A DNA stretch of 64,000 nt, from assembly GCA_017404795.1 (NCBI GenBank), contig JAFRBR010000025.1, positions 1-64,000 of the forward strand, given 5' to 3'. This document shows, piece after piece, positions 17,262 to 25,995 of this stretch. The notes beneath the pieces are model-generated. The model was not told where the DNA came from and made no database searches. It saw nothing but the letters and a program-made list of their open reading frames with translations. Both the position numbers and the translations under genes were made by a program. The stretch is from Candidatus Saccharimonadota bacterium. Its GTDB lineage: Bacteria > Patescibacteriota > Saccharimonadia > Saccharimonadales > Saccharimonadaceae. How positions within the stretch are numbered: position 1 is the first letter of the stretch; each line of letters opens with the position of its first letter.

Positions 17262-18488
17262 TTAGTTCCCTCCTCCGTTTAGGTTGGTATTTGAATTGCA
17301 GTCGGGATCGCCTTCAGGGCAATCGGTGGCACGAGCGCCAAACATAGCCTGAACCTGAACGTACGAATCGGTAACATTGTGGCGGCCGGTGGGACCAAAG
17401 GCTAGTAAGTGATGATTGGAAAACTTGTAGGCTTCGGGCGAGATAGAGATAACGGCCGAGAATCTAAGGACTAATTGTTCATCGGCGTCACGGCCATTGG
17501 AAGAATCGGTAATATTAATGCCGTCAGAACCGTTGGGAACTAGTAAGCAACTTTCGTTGGACTCGGTCCATTTGGGATTAGCACTGCTTTGGCTATCGTC
17601 ACCAGAATAGGTAATACAAGAGCTTTGGAAATGAGGAACGCCCGAAATGGTGCCGTCTAGGCCCATGTAAGGCTTGCCTTCCACCTCGGTATCCTTGTAC
17701 CATTCGTTAAACTGAGGGGTGCGCCAAATGCGAACAACCTGTTGCCCTTCGTAATCTTCAAAACTATAACCTTTGGTGGTTTCGGAGGGGTTGCAACCTT
17801 CTTGATTGACGGTCCAGAAGGCATAGATGCCTTTGCTGGAATCATTGAAAGTGGCACCATCAGAACCAGATTCAATCATGCAATATGCCGGAATAGTGTT
17901 GCCTTCTTCATCAACATAATTACCATAATCATAACGCAAATATTGCATGCTCTTTTTGAAAGAATCTAGAACGTTATAGTCAATGTAGGGCTCGGTGCCG
18001 GCATTGGCTTGTGCGTCAAAGGTAAAGGTAGGCTCGTTGTCGCTGAGTTTGACATTGATTTCGGAGATGGTGATAGTGTCGGCACCGGTGGGGAGTAAGG
18101 CGGAAAGGATGTTGAAAGTGCGAGAAAGAACTTGTTTGTTTTCGGTAAGGGTAGAAATGTCGTCTAATTGGTCTTTAATGGTGAGAAAGTCATTGAGGTC
18201 GCTATAAGAGTTAAGTTTATTAGAAAGATTATCGATGGTGGCCTGCTTGCTAGTGAGGGCAATTTGTTGGCCGCCCATAATTAGGCCGGTCAAAACAGTG
18301 GCCCCAATACTACCAATAGCCACAACGATGCAAAGGAAGAAGATAAAGTTGCGAAGCTTTAAAGTTTTAATCATCTCGGCCTTGATGTCTGGGACGAGGT
18401 TAATCTCGCGATGAGTCTTGCGTCGAGATTTGCTGGCTTTTTGGCTGATTTTGCCAAAGAGTTCAGAGACTTTAATTTCCTTAGCCAT
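17262..18488 (-). CDS. pilN: PilN-like pilus assembly protein with enlarged external domain
   Basis: A 408-residue protein carrying the PilN signature REINLVPDIKAE (about residues 27-38), one membrane segment (about 48-73), and a coiled-coil-prone stretch. PilN is normally about 180-200 residues; here the external domain is roughly doubled and rich in Trp/Tyr/Asp with cysteines. PilN links cytoplasmic PilM to PilO. Its start overlaps the pilM stop by one base. Confidence 0.8.
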   Translation of the reverse strand: MAKEIKVSELFGKISQKASKSRRKTHREINLVPDIKAEMIKTLKLRNFIFFLCIVVAIGSIGATVLTGLIMGGQQIALTSKQATIDNLSNKLNSYSDLNDFLTIKDQLDDISTLTENKQVLSRTFNILSALLPTGADTITISEINVKLSDNEPTFTFDAQANAGTEPYIDYNVLDSFKKSMQYLRYDYGNYVDEEGNTIPAYCMIESGSDGATFNDSSKGIYAFWTVNQEGCNPSETTKGYSFEDYEGQQVVRIWRTPQFNEWYKDTEVEGKPYMGLDGTISGVPHFQSSCITYSGDDSQSSANPKWTESNESCLLVPNGSDGINITDSSNGRDADEQLVLRFSAVISISPEAYKFSNHHLLAFGPTGRHNVTDSYVQVQAMFGARATDCPEGDPDCNSNTNLNGGGN

Positions 18489-19534
18489 TAATCATTACTC
18501 CTTTCTGATAAGCCGATTGCTACGGCGAATTCGCTGGCAACACTAGACAACGCTTGTTGCTGGGCAGAAGAAGTGCGGACAAATTGCCACGGATTGCCCT
18601 TAACGGTCGGAACATTAGTCTTGGCTTCAATGAACTCGGCAAAAAGCGGGATAACGCTAGCATAGCCGGAAAGCACAATACCGCCAACTTTACCACCTAG
18701 ATATTTGGTCTGGAAGAAACGGACGGATTTGGCTAACTCAGCGGCAAAAGTATCGAGATGGGTGTTTAAAATCTTGAAAACTTGGCCTTCAACTTGATTT
18801 TGATCAAGACCGAACTTAAGAATAAATTGACGAGATTGGTCTTCGCGAACATTAAGGCCACTGGCTACAGCCTTGATAAGTACTTCGATACCACCAGGGA
18901 CAGTGCGAACTAGGCGAGGTTGATCTTTGTAGTTGATGACGAGATCGGTGGAATTTTCACCAAAATCCACTACTAAACAAGCGTCGATGGAACCTGGAAT
19001 ATTGAGGGCGCGGGCCATAGCTAGGGGCTCTGGCTCCATAGCAACGATGTTGAGGCCGGTTTTTTCGATGGTTTCCATACTGGACTCGGCATAATCTTTG
19101 GCGACAGAGCTAACTAAGACCTCGGTCTTGGCAGGATCGTTGGGGCTGGGGCCGAGAATAATATAATCGGCTTTGGCGTCGTTCAAAGACATCGGGACAT
19201 ATTTGTCAATTTCGTATTTGAAGGATTTGCGAAGTTCTTTTTCGGGGAGGGTTTCGGTTTCGATGATGGAAGTAAAAGTTTTGCCGGCAGGAAGACCGAT
19301 AGCGACGTTTTTGGTTTTGATGCCGGCTTGCTCAACGGCACCCATAATGGCCTCGCCGAGACGCTTCTTGCCGAGGTCGGAAGAATCTTGAGTTAGTTTG
19401 GGGTCGATGGGAACATATGCGAACCTCTGAAGATTCCAGCCATGTTGGCTGTTGCCAGATAGTTGAACTATACGCATCGAGTTCGTTCCTATATCTAGTG
19501 AGAAGAAATCGCCCACACCATGTAATAAGTTCAT
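18488..19534 (-). CDS. pilM: type IV pilus actin-like ATPase
   Basis: A 348-residue FtsA/MreB-fold protein: FFSLDIGTNSMRIVQLSG (phosphate 1), an SHS2-type middle domain with ELRKSFKYEIDKYVPM, VVDFGENSTDLVI (phosphate 2) and GGIVLSGYASVIPLF (adenosine motif). It forms the cytoplasmic ring that binds the PilN N-terminus. First gene of the pilM-pilN-pilO-like-pilB run. The roughly 95 bases upstream to the tlyA-like stop are AT-rich and hold the promoter, though I see no clear box there. Confidence 0.9.
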   Translation of the reverse strand: MNLLHGVGDFFSLDIGTNSMRIVQLSGNSQHGWNLQRFAYVPIDPKLTQDSSDLGKKRLGEAIMGAVEQAGIKTKNVAIGLPAGKTFTSIIETETLPEKELRKSFKYEIDKYVPMSLNDAKADYIILGPSPNDPAKTEVLVSSVAKDYAESSMETIEKTGLNIVAMEPEPLAMARALNIPGSIDACLVVDFGENSTDLVINYKDQPRLVRTVPGGIEVLIKAVASGLNVREDQSRQFILKFGLDQNQVEGQVFKILNTHLDTFAAELAKSVRFFQTKYLGGKVGGIVLSGYASVIPLFAEFIEAKTNVPTVKGNPWQFVRTSSAQQQALSSVASEFAVAIGLSERSND

Positions 19535-19630
19535 ATATATGATTATAAATGTTTATGTTTAAAAAAGCAAGCAAAAAATATATTTTCGCGTACGCCTCGC
19601 TCAAGCTCACGAGTCTACCAGATTACTTAT

Positions 19631-20389
19631 TTAGTTGCCTTGTTTTAGCCAGTAGAATTTTTCTTGATTGCCGGTTTTGCCTTTCAGAGAGTTGTCGCGC
19701 TTGTTGATGATGATAAAATTATTTTGTTTTAGCCATTGTTCAAAATTTTTGATAATTTCGCGGCGGATTTTTTCGTTTTTGATGACGCCTCTGTTTAGTT
19801 GATCTGGGGTGGCTTCGAATTGGGGTTTGAGCATGACGAGAAAATCAGTGTGGGTGTCGCTAAGGTTGGTCTTAGCGTATGCTAAAATTATGGTTAGACT
19901 GATAAACGAGACATCGGCTAATATAATGTCTGGGACGCAAGAGAGCACTTTTTCGGGTCGCGTCCGGCCGTACGAAAGCCACGGGCGGCCGGCGCTAACT
20001 CTCGCGCTGCCGCGCTCCGAAATCCCCTCAAAAGGCTCTTCTTGCGTCCCTGGAATAAAATCAAGGATATCGGTTTTTTCGTGGAGTTCGACGCGGGGGT
20101 CGTATCTTAAGGGTTTAGCCATTTGGTTGGTTCCCTTTTCTACGGCGATGACTTTGGTGGCGCCGTGGTCGAGGGCGTACTGGGTGAAGCCGCCGGTAGA
20201 GGAGCCGATATCTAAGACAGTCTTGCCACGGAAATCAAAATTAAAGGCGCTGGCGGCGTCTTTAATTTTGAAATAGCCTCTACTTTTTGCGTTCACGATA
20301 GGCGCCTGTTTCGGTGTCGACGGAGACGATGTCGCCTTCTTTGATGAAGGCGGGGACTTTGATGACGACGCCGGTTTCGAGTTTGGCAT
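19631..20389 (-). CDS. TlyA/FtsJ-like rRNA methyltransferase with in-frame insert
   Basis: SAM-dependent methyltransferase of the TlyA family (16S/23S rRNA 2'-O-methylation in characterised members). Visible motifs are GYFKIKDAASAF, the SAM loop VLDIGSSTGGFTQYALDHGA, DIILADVSFISL and MLKPQFEA. The usual N-terminal S4 RNA-binding domain is missing. The start is uncertain: the ATG at 20389 overlaps efp by 110 bases, while a GTG at 20296 overlaps by 17 and loses only Ser/Lys-rich residues. Between the Asp motif and DVSFISL an extra 40 or so residues (GISERGSARVSAGRP region) come from the palindrome at 19932-20050. Confidence 0.8.
   Translation of the reverse strand: MPNSKPASSSKSPPSSKKATSSPSTPKQAPIVNAKSRGYFKIKDAASAFNFDFRGKTVLDIGSSTGGFTQYALDHGATKVIAVEKGTNQMAKPLRYDPRVELHEKTDILDFIPGTQEEPFEGISERGSARVSAGRPWLSYGRTRPEKVLSCVPDIILADVSFISLTIILAYAKTNLSDTHTDFLVMLKPQFEATPDQLNRGVIKNEKIRREIIKNFEQWLKQNNFIIINKRDNSLKGKTGNQEKFYWLKQGN
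19932..20050. repeat. in-frame palindromic element (family B) in tlyA-like gene
   Basis: Outer arms GGGACGCAAG / CTTGCGTCCC continue with AGAGC..CTTTT pairing. The core half-sites TTTCGGGTCGCG and CTCGCG.TGCCGCGCTCC (then GAAATCCCCTCAA) are shared with the element at 60569-60688, while the arms and the inner CCGGCCG/CGGCCGG tip are not. The reading frame stays open through it. Confidence 0.88.
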
Positions 20390-20840
20390 CTTTCATCACT
20401 GAGCTGGTAGTGTCACCCTTGACAGCGTTTTCGGTGTAGACGACTTTGAGCCAGAGATTCTTGGGCAACTGTAAGTTGATGGGAGTGCCGTTGTAGAATT
20501 GGATTTCCATTTCGTCACCTTCTTTCATGAAATCTTCTGCGTCACTGACCATATCAGCGTTTAGCTCATATTGTTCGAAACTTTCGGGGTCCATGAAATA
20601 GAATTTGGCGTCGTCCTTGTAAAGGTATTGAGCCTTGCGGGTGGTAACCTCGGCTGGTTCGATTTTTTCCTGACCCTTGAAGGTCTTAGGAAGAAGCGCA
20701 CCGGTGATTAAGTTTTTGACCTTAACGTTAACGATGGAGCCACCGCGGCCCATAACTTTTTGAGAATACTCCACCACCTTATACGGTTGGCCGTCTAGGG
20801 TGATAAGGGTATTTTTTTTAAGATCGGTTGGTCCGTACAT
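20280..20840 (-). CDS. efp: translation elongation factor P
   Basis: Relieves ribosome stalling at polyproline. The 186 residues hold the three OB/KOW domains; the tip loop KVMGRGGSIVNVK carries Arg at the position that is post-translationally modified or left as Arg in other bacteria, so the modification type is unknown. The central LWLKVVYTENAVKGDTTSS is the family signature. It precedes the tlyA-like gene, which overlaps its 3' end, and follows rpsR. Confidence 0.95.
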   Translation of the reverse strand: MYGPTDLKKNTLITLDGQPYKVVEYSQKVMGRGGSIVNVKVKNLITGALLPKTFKGQEKIEPAEVTTRKAQYLYKDDAKFYFMDPESFEQYELNADMVSDAEDFMKEGDEMEIQFYNGTPINLQLPKNLWLKVVYTENAVKGDTTSSVMKDAKLETGVVIKVPAFIKEGDIVSVDTETGAYRERKK

Positions 20841-20851
20841 TTATATTCTCC

Positions 20852-21046
20852 TTATTTTGATACAAATGGCAAAAGTGCAAGGTGCCGAGCACGCTTGATG
20901 GCAACTGCCAATTGACGCTGTTGCTTGGCGGAGAGGCCGGTCTTAGAAATCGGCTCAATCCGTCCGTATACATCGATATAACGCTGCAAAGTCTTGACAT
21001 CGCGATAATCGAAGTACAAATTAGGGTCACTTTTAATTTTTTTCAT
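20852..21046 (-). CDS. rpsR: 30S ribosomal protein S18
   Basis: About 64 residues with the S18 pattern: [19 protein letters not shown], then [27 protein letters not shown] choose the third ATG (21046), since AAAAGGAG lies nine bases before it and directly abuts the first two ATGs. The order rpsF-ssb-rpsR is the classical bacterial arrangement and predicts control by the S6:S18 complex at the leader near 21.97 kb. Confidence 0.95.
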   Translation of the reverse strand: MKKIKSDPNLYFDYRDVKTLQRYIDVYGRIEPISKTGLSAKQQRQLAVAIKRARHLALLPFVSK

Positions 21047-21076
21047 AGTCATCATCTCCTTTTCCTGTGAGTTATA

Positions 21077-21526
21077 TTAGAATGGAATCTCACTTAAATC
21101 AACCTCTTCGGTTGCTTCGGCAGCCTCTGGGGCGTTAATATCATCAATCACGTTGGTAGCACTAAAGTTGCTAGAACTCGAGTCGTTGTCATTGCGTGGG
21201 CCGCCGGTGAAGTTGAAATCTTCGACGACGATTTCGGTTCGAGAACGACGGACACCGTCTTTGCCCTCAAAACTGCGTTGATCGAGACGACCAGATACGA
21301 GCACACCGGTGCCTTTTTTGGCGTATTGGTTAATCATTTCGCCGAGTTTGTTCCAGGCTGAACAATCAATGAACGATACGTCTTCTTTTTGTTCGCCGTT
21401 AGCATCTTTATAAACTCGGTTGACGGCGACCGAAAAACTACAGACACTAGCGCCATTAGGTGTAGTGCGGAGCTCGGGGTCGCGAGTTAAGTTACCGGTA
21501 ATAATTGCTTTACTAAATCCGCGCAT
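21077..21526 (-). CDS. ssb: single-stranded DNA-binding protein
   Basis: A 149-residue SSB with an N-terminal OB-fold (AIITGNLTRDPELRTTPNGASVCSFSVAVNR), a Ser/Asn-rich linker and the acidic C-terminal tip ending EVDLSEIPF, the protein-interaction tail. Two bases separate it from rpsF. Confidence 0.95.
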   Translation of the reverse strand: MRGFSKAIITGNLTRDPELRTTPNGASVCSFSVAVNRVYKDANGEQKEDVSFIDCSAWNKLGEMINQYAKKGTGVLVSGRLDQRSFEGKDGVRRSRTEIVVEDFNFTGGPRNDNDSSSSNFSATNVIDDINAPEAAEATEEVDLSEIPF

Positions 21527-21528
21527 GA

Positions 21529-21924
21529 TTATTTCTCCTCTTCATTATTATTAGTAGTAGCTTCGGCCTCTGAGACGTCGGTGGCCTCTTTGGTGGCTTT
21601 GGTGGCCTGCTCAGCACGCTTAGCGGCCATTTTGGCCTTGCGCTCGTCTGTAGTGACTAGTAGATAGCGGATAATTTCGTCAGCGATGTTGAAGGCGCTG
21701 GAAATTTTGGCTGGAGCCTCGGGAGGAAGCTCGAGGTCAAAATAATAGTAGAGACCAAAATCTTGATTTTTGATCTTGTAGGCAAGATGTTTCTTGCCAT
21801 CTACTTCTTCGTTAGTGATATTGGCTTTGTTGGCCTTTAAGATCTGCTTGACCTTGCCTAAGGCCGGGTCGATATTCATCTCCAAATCGGGATGAAACAC
21901 GACCATGAGTTCGTAGTTTCTCAT
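21529..21924 (-). CDS. rpsF: 30S ribosomal protein S6
   Basis: A 131-residue S6: RNYELMVVFHPDL start, the HLAYKIKNQDFGLYYYFDLE strand pair and the IADEIIRYLLVTTDE helix, followed by an acidic, Ala/Thr-rich tail longer than in Escherichia coli. First gene of the operon; AGGAG precedes the ATG. Confidence 0.95.
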   Translation of the reverse strand: MRNYELMVVFHPDLEMNIDPALGKVKQILKANKANITNEEVDGKKHLAYKIKNQDFGLYYYFDLELPPEAPAKISSAFNIADEIIRYLLVTTDERKAKMAAKRAEQATKATKEATDVSEAEATTNNNEEEK

Positions 21925-21941
21925 AAAACTCCTTTGGTTAA

Positions 21942-21990
21942 AGCAAACACTGTTCTTCCCGACTCCGTGCCGAGGGTTGGCATGTTTGCT
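21942..21990 (-). promoter_or_regulatory. candidate S6:S18-binding leader RNA
   Basis: Between the promoter and rpsF the RNA can form a stem AGCAAACA/TGTTTGCT enclosing CCAACCCTCGGCACGG and AGTCGGG. Position, stem-internal loop layout and the CCG/GCACGG content resemble the S6:S18 complex binding site known upstream of rpsF in many bacteria. I matched it by eye only. Confidence 0.5.
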
Positions 21991-22007
21991 GAGTTGATAT
22001 TAGGTGT

Positions 22008-22013
22008 ATTATA
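22008..22013 (-). promoter_or_regulatory. -10 box of rpsF-ssb-rpsR operon
   Basis: TGCTATAAT about 85 bases before rpsF; unlike most promoters here it leaves a long leader, as expected for a regulated ribosomal operon. Confidence 0.65.
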
Positions 22014-22040
22014 GCACAAGTTGGGGCGAGTGGCAAGAGG

Positions 22041-22790
22041 CTAAAGATCATTAATATAGCTTTGCTGAATAACACGATATTCAAATAGTTCTGGTGAAAT
22101 ACCGAGAGAGCGTATCGCTTTCTTAACCTCTTGAATGTATGATTGTCGAGTAGTATCATCCAAATCAAGATCTGGGTCAGCATCGATATAAACTATTGAA
22201 TAATCGCTATTTTGAGTTGTGAAAGCCGAAAAACCATCAAAATCAAAATATTCAAGATAGACGGAAACTATATATTGCCGAGTGTCTGATTCAAATAAGT
22301 CTTTGCAATCGAAATTTGGGTAGATTTTTTCGGAATAGCCATCTAGGCATAAAACATATTGAGTGGAATATGAAAGTTCTGCAGGTGCCTCGTTGCTAAG
22401 AGGATAGAGGGCATATACTTGATAAGATTGCTGTAAGTTGGGAATATCTATTATGGCGCTAAAATAAACACTGTCGATATTTTCAAATTTAATTGTACTG
22501 AGCGACCCCTCACGAATATTGACGGTATCGTTGACGTTGAAATTTTCAGTGTTTAATTCTACAGTTTTTGTTAAAACTGTCTCTATCGAGCCTTGGTAAA
22601 CACCATCTGATAGTTGCGAGTTTAAGTCCTTAATCGTAAGAGTGGGTTGTCTGTTGACCTCCATCTCTCCGATTTTGTCGCTTTTCACGTTTAGAGATAA
22701 AATTGAGATAACGATAATAATAAAGATGACTTGAGCAATAAAGAATATTATTGGAAGAATTGATTTAGTATGTTGATCTTGATTGTCCAT
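22041..22790 (-). CDS. membrane-anchored protein of unknown function
   Basis: 249 residues: a short cytoplasmic start, one membrane helix (about residues 11-34) and an acidic external domain rich in Tyr/Asp/Ser. Three cysteines are external. No family recognised. Two bases separate it from the wall-hydrolase gene upstream, making it the last gene of a three-gene unit (25968 to 22041) whose products all seem to act outside the membrane. Confidence 0.75.
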   Translation of the reverse strand: MDNQDQHTKSILPIIFFIAQVIFIIIVISILSLNVKSDKIGEMEVNRQPTLTIKDLNSQLSDGVYQGSIETVLTKTVELNTENFNVNDTVNIREGSLSTIKFENIDSVYFSAIIDIPNLQQSYQVYALYPLSNEAPAELSYSTQYVLCLDGYSEKIYPNFDCKDLFESDTRQYIVSVYLEYFDFDGFSAFTTQNSDYSIVYIDADPDLDLDDTTRQSYIQEVKKAIRSLGISPELFEYRVIQQSYINDL

Positions 22791-22792
22791 AA

Positions 22793-25258
22793 TTACTTAT
22801 TTATAAAATCCATTAATTTTTGATAATCTAATCTATCATCTAGATATGCGTATGTCATGGTTTCTCCGATAACGCAGGTATTGCCTGTGTTGTCCACTCT
22901 TGAACCAGGATTTTTACAGTAACCAGCTTCCGCTGTAATAACAGTGCCACCATCCACCCTAACTACCACACCAGTATGACCCCAGCTCGTGGACCCACAG
23001 GAAAATACCGAAAAAGCTTTTGGTTCGGTCCCAGTTTTGAACCCCATACCGCTCAACTGGTTGACTATATTGCCACCATTTCCCCAACCATTGCCAAAAC
23101 CAACATTAGTAAACATTTCTACAAAGAATGCCGAGAATAGCGTACAGTTGCTAAATCTTGTAGCACATACACAACTCGCGTCACCTATACAATAATTGCC
23201 CGGTTGGGCTACTCTTCCAGACCAATTGTCGACATCATTTTTATAATTGGCAATAAGTTTAGTAATTTGTTCATCGTCTAGGCCGTCGTAGATAGAACCT
23301 ATTTCTTCATTTTCTGAAGTCGGGCAAAAATTACAATTATCGTTATTGGTATTATTTTTGGCGCGAAAAATTCGATATTGACCTCTGCTATCACTAAAGT
23401 ATACTCTGTCTAACTCTGTCGCCTTTCCACTGAAAGTGTTAAGATTAGCCTGAGCAATCATACCATCTCCTAGATATATAAAGATGTGGCCATTCGAAGT
23501 GCCTGCTTGGTGATTGACAAAGACGTCGCCTGGCTCAAGATTATCCTCGTTGCCATTGTTATTGATTTCTTCCCAAAGACTAGAGGATGCCATATGATTC
23601 ATTAAGGTCTCTGTATATTGAAGTGGATAGTCTGGATCTACGCCCGCCGCTCTAATCACTGTCGAAACAAATTTTCCACAATCAAGCGCTTCCATATCTA
23701 TATCGCCGAGTTTTTCTTTGGCTTTGATGTACTCTGGTTTGGCCTCACGCCAATGATCATTGTCCGACCAAGCTAATTCGAGAGTTTTATCAACTATTGT
23801 GTTATTGCCACCGCTAGGATTACAGATATCCGCAAACCGCTCGTAGACTTCGCGAGCTAGTTCTCTCTTTTTGCTCAAGACTTGTTGGACTGTTGAATAT
23901 CCAGAGTGGTTGGCTACCCAATTAATGATGCCTTCGTCCTGCACCGCATCGCCTGATGGATCTGCTGCATTTTGGACTATTACTTCAAATAGTTCAGCGT
24001 ATGATTCTGGGGTTTTATTGGAAACTACATCTAGGTTTTCGACAAATGTTCTCCAATTGATGCCACTATTGTAATCGTTCATCATGAATTTCAGCTCAAG
24101 GTCTATAGCCTTGTCTACTGCTTCTTCTGGTATTCCGTCAACGCCAGTCTTGTATGCAAAATAATCCTGTCCTACTGCTTCCGTGACCTTGTTTTTTATA
24201 TCACCACAATACGAAGGAATGCAACCAAGTAATGTACCTCCCCAACTACTCCATGAGAATGGGGTTAGTCCATCAATGGTATTCCCACCCGCTTCGGTTG
24301 AAAAAGCACCGATGATGCCCGCTATTGCGGCAGGGTTGTCTGAAATCCCGGAAATATTGGCATCAATAAACCAATTCCAAATTTTTTCTGCTACGGTACT
24401 GCCGGATGTTTTGTTCGCAGTGCTAGAAGTGCTTGAAGCACTGGAAGCACTCCCGCTAGTAGCGGTATTAATAGCGCTCTCGTTATGGCTTGCTGTGACT
24501 TCTCCACGGCCTTTTATTCGACATAGTGATGTTAGTTTCCCTAAGATATCTGCCGCTGCAGTGGGGCTGCCCGTGTCCGTGATTGCTCCAAGAAATTCTT
24601 TGCCAGCCGCAACTCCGTCTGGATTCGTAGCTGCTTGACCACAGTAATCTTCGCTTTGATGTTCGCAGGCGTGTGTATCAAAAGTAATGAAATAAATCGG
24701 CTCACTTAGATTCTCAAATGTTGCAACATAGGTTTCTCCAAACCCGGTAGAGTATGCTTCGGAAGGTAGTACAACCCAATAATATTTTTGAGTACTATTT
24801 CCACCATTTGGAGAGAATTTTGCTATCCATCCAGCATCGTAATCAATGTCATAGTTGTCTGCGTAGATATATAGCATGCCGCCAAGTCCTTCGTCGCTTT
24901 CGGTATCATTTCGAAGGAAGGGATTTTCGCTGTCATATGCAGTGTGGGCATATGAGCTACTTTTACACTTAGAGAGGCATCCTTCTGCATACCAAAAATC
25001 TTGCGCATCTATACTGCTATCTATTTTGAAGCAACTACCTGAAGTGGTTCCTTTAGCTACACACTCTAAAGGGTTCCAGCCAGTGAGATTATTTTGAGGG
25101 AAAACACTAGAATATGGCTCTTTGAGTTGGCCGGGGACTAAATCGGTGGCACCGAAAATATCTAGGGTTGTGGCGCTGGCTGTAGTTGACCCGAAAAATA
25201 TTCCCGATACTATTAATCCGAGGATGATGGACAACGTTTTGGGGATTTTTCTAGGCAT
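22793..25258 (-). CDS. secreted multidomain peptidoglycan hydrolase
   Basis: 821 residues with a signal peptide (about residues 1-30, cleavage after ASA). An N-terminal unknown region with many cysteines and aromatic residues is followed by a Ser-rich linker near residue 270; a phage-tail-lysozyme-like domain (VAEKIWNWFIDANISG, AIAGIIGAFSTEAGG); an NlpC/P60-type domain with DCGKFVSTVIRAAG and a histidine in NGHIFIYLGDG; and a C-terminal CHAP-like domain with cysteine in NCTLFSAFFVEMF and histidine in WGHTGVVVRVDGG. Three potential wall-cutting domains in one protein suggest a role in cell separation, host-wall penetration or conjugation-like transfer. This is an inference, attractive for an epibiont. 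Confidence 0.75.
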   Translation of the reverse strand: MPRKIPKTLSIILGLIVSGIFFGSTTASATTLDIFGATDLVPGQLKEPYSSVFPQNNLTGWNPLECVAKGTTSGSCFKIDSSIDAQDFWYAEGCLSKCKSSSYAHTAYDSENPFLRNDTESDEGLGGMLYIYADNYDIDYDAGWIAKFSPNGGNSTQKYYWVVLPSEAYSTGFGETYVATFENLSEPIYFITFDTHACEHQSEDYCGQAATNPDGVAAGKEFLGAITDTGSPTAAADILGKLTSLCRIKGRGEVTASHNESAINTATSGSASSASSTSSTANKTSGSTVAEKIWNWFIDANISGISDNPAAIAGIIGAFSTEAGGNTIDGLTPFSWSSWGGTLLGCIPSYCGDIKNKVTEAVGQDYFAYKTGVDGIPEEAVDKAIDLELKFMMNDYNSGINWRTFVENLDVVSNKTPESYAELFEVIVQNAADPSGDAVQDEGIINWVANHSGYSTVQQVLSKKRELAREVYERFADICNPSGGNNTIVDKTLELAWSDNDHWREAKPEYIKAKEKLGDIDMEALDCGKFVSTVIRAAGVDPDYPLQYTETLMNHMASSSLWEEINNNGNEDNLEPGDVFVNHQAGTSNGHIFIYLGDGMIAQANLNTFSGKATELDRVYFSDSRGQYRIFRAKNNTNNDNCNFCPTSENEEIGSIYDGLDDEQITKLIANYKNDVDNWSGRVAQPGNYCIGDASCVCATRFSNCTLFSAFFVEMFTNVGFGNGWGNGGNIVNQLSGMGFKTGTEPKAFSVFSCGSTSWGHTGVVVRVDGGTVITAEAGYCKNPGSRVDNTGNTCVIGETMTYAYLDDRLDYQKLMDFINK

Positions 25259-25968
25259 TAATTATTATACCTTTCGTAGATAATTTGATAGTTTGTCGGG
25301 TTATATCCTGCGTCTTGTATTGATTCCATCACTGCAGATTCGTAATCTTTGCCGTAATAATTTACGAGCAGGCAAGTAATTTTTTCGCATTCCGTTTCAC
25401 CTGTTCCGTTGCGAATCACAAAACCAGCCGTTGATGAGTTTACACTTGGCTCTGCGTAAACATAGCCCTTGATGGGTAAGACATCTGTAATGGATAGTAT
25501 CTGCTCAAGATTAGAAATAAATTGCTCAGCGGAGGTGTCATGGTCGGTGGTGATGTTGTTGGAGCTGCTGGCAATTTCGGCGAGTTTTTGGAAGGACTCG
25601 TAATTGTCTTTGAGCTCGTAGAATTCAAAATTACCGTTGTTTGAAAGAAAAGTAGTAAGGGTGGCGTCGTAACCGGATTTGAGGTCTAGGGTGAAGGTTT
25701 TGGTAGTGAGGCCGTCGCGAGAGATAGTGATTTCGTGAGTGCCAGGTTGGGCTCGATAGGTGCCGTTAGAATAATCGCCGCGGCCGTCAATTTGGATCTT
25801 GGCGTTTACTGGAGCGATATTAAAGTTAATAGTGGCAGTCTTAGTGGCGTTCCAGATTAAAATACCAATGACCGCGATAATGGCTATAACGTCAATAATT
25901 AAGACTAGCCGTACCCATTTATTGCGCAAGAAAGCTCTAACTGGCGAAATACTCCCATCATTTTGCAT
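25258..25968 (-). CDS. membrane-anchored PEGA-domain protein
   Basis: 236 residues: one membrane helix (about residues 17-39), then a PEGA-like unit (INFNIAPVNAKIQIDGRGDYSNGTYRAQPGTHEITISRDG) and an Asp/Ser-rich domain with a cysteine pair (CEKITC). PEGA domains are surface beta-folds, often near S-layer or wall proteins. First gene of the hydrolase cluster; its stop overlaps the hydrolase start by one base. A GATATAAT box lies eight bases before the ATG. Confidence 0.7.
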   Translation of the reverse strand: MQNDGSISPVRAFLRNKWVRLVLIIDVIAIIAVIGILIWNATKTATINFNIAPVNAKIQIDGRGDYSNGTYRAQPGTHEITISRDGLTTKTFTLDLKSGYDATLTTFLSNNGNFEFYELKDNYESFQKLAEIASSSNNITTDHDTSAEQFISNLEQILSITDVLPIKGYVYAEPSVNSSTAGFVIRNGTGETECEKITCLLVNYYGKDYESAVMESIQDAGYNPTNYQIIYERYNN

Positions 25969-25995
25969 ATGGTTATATTATATCATACGTTTTGG

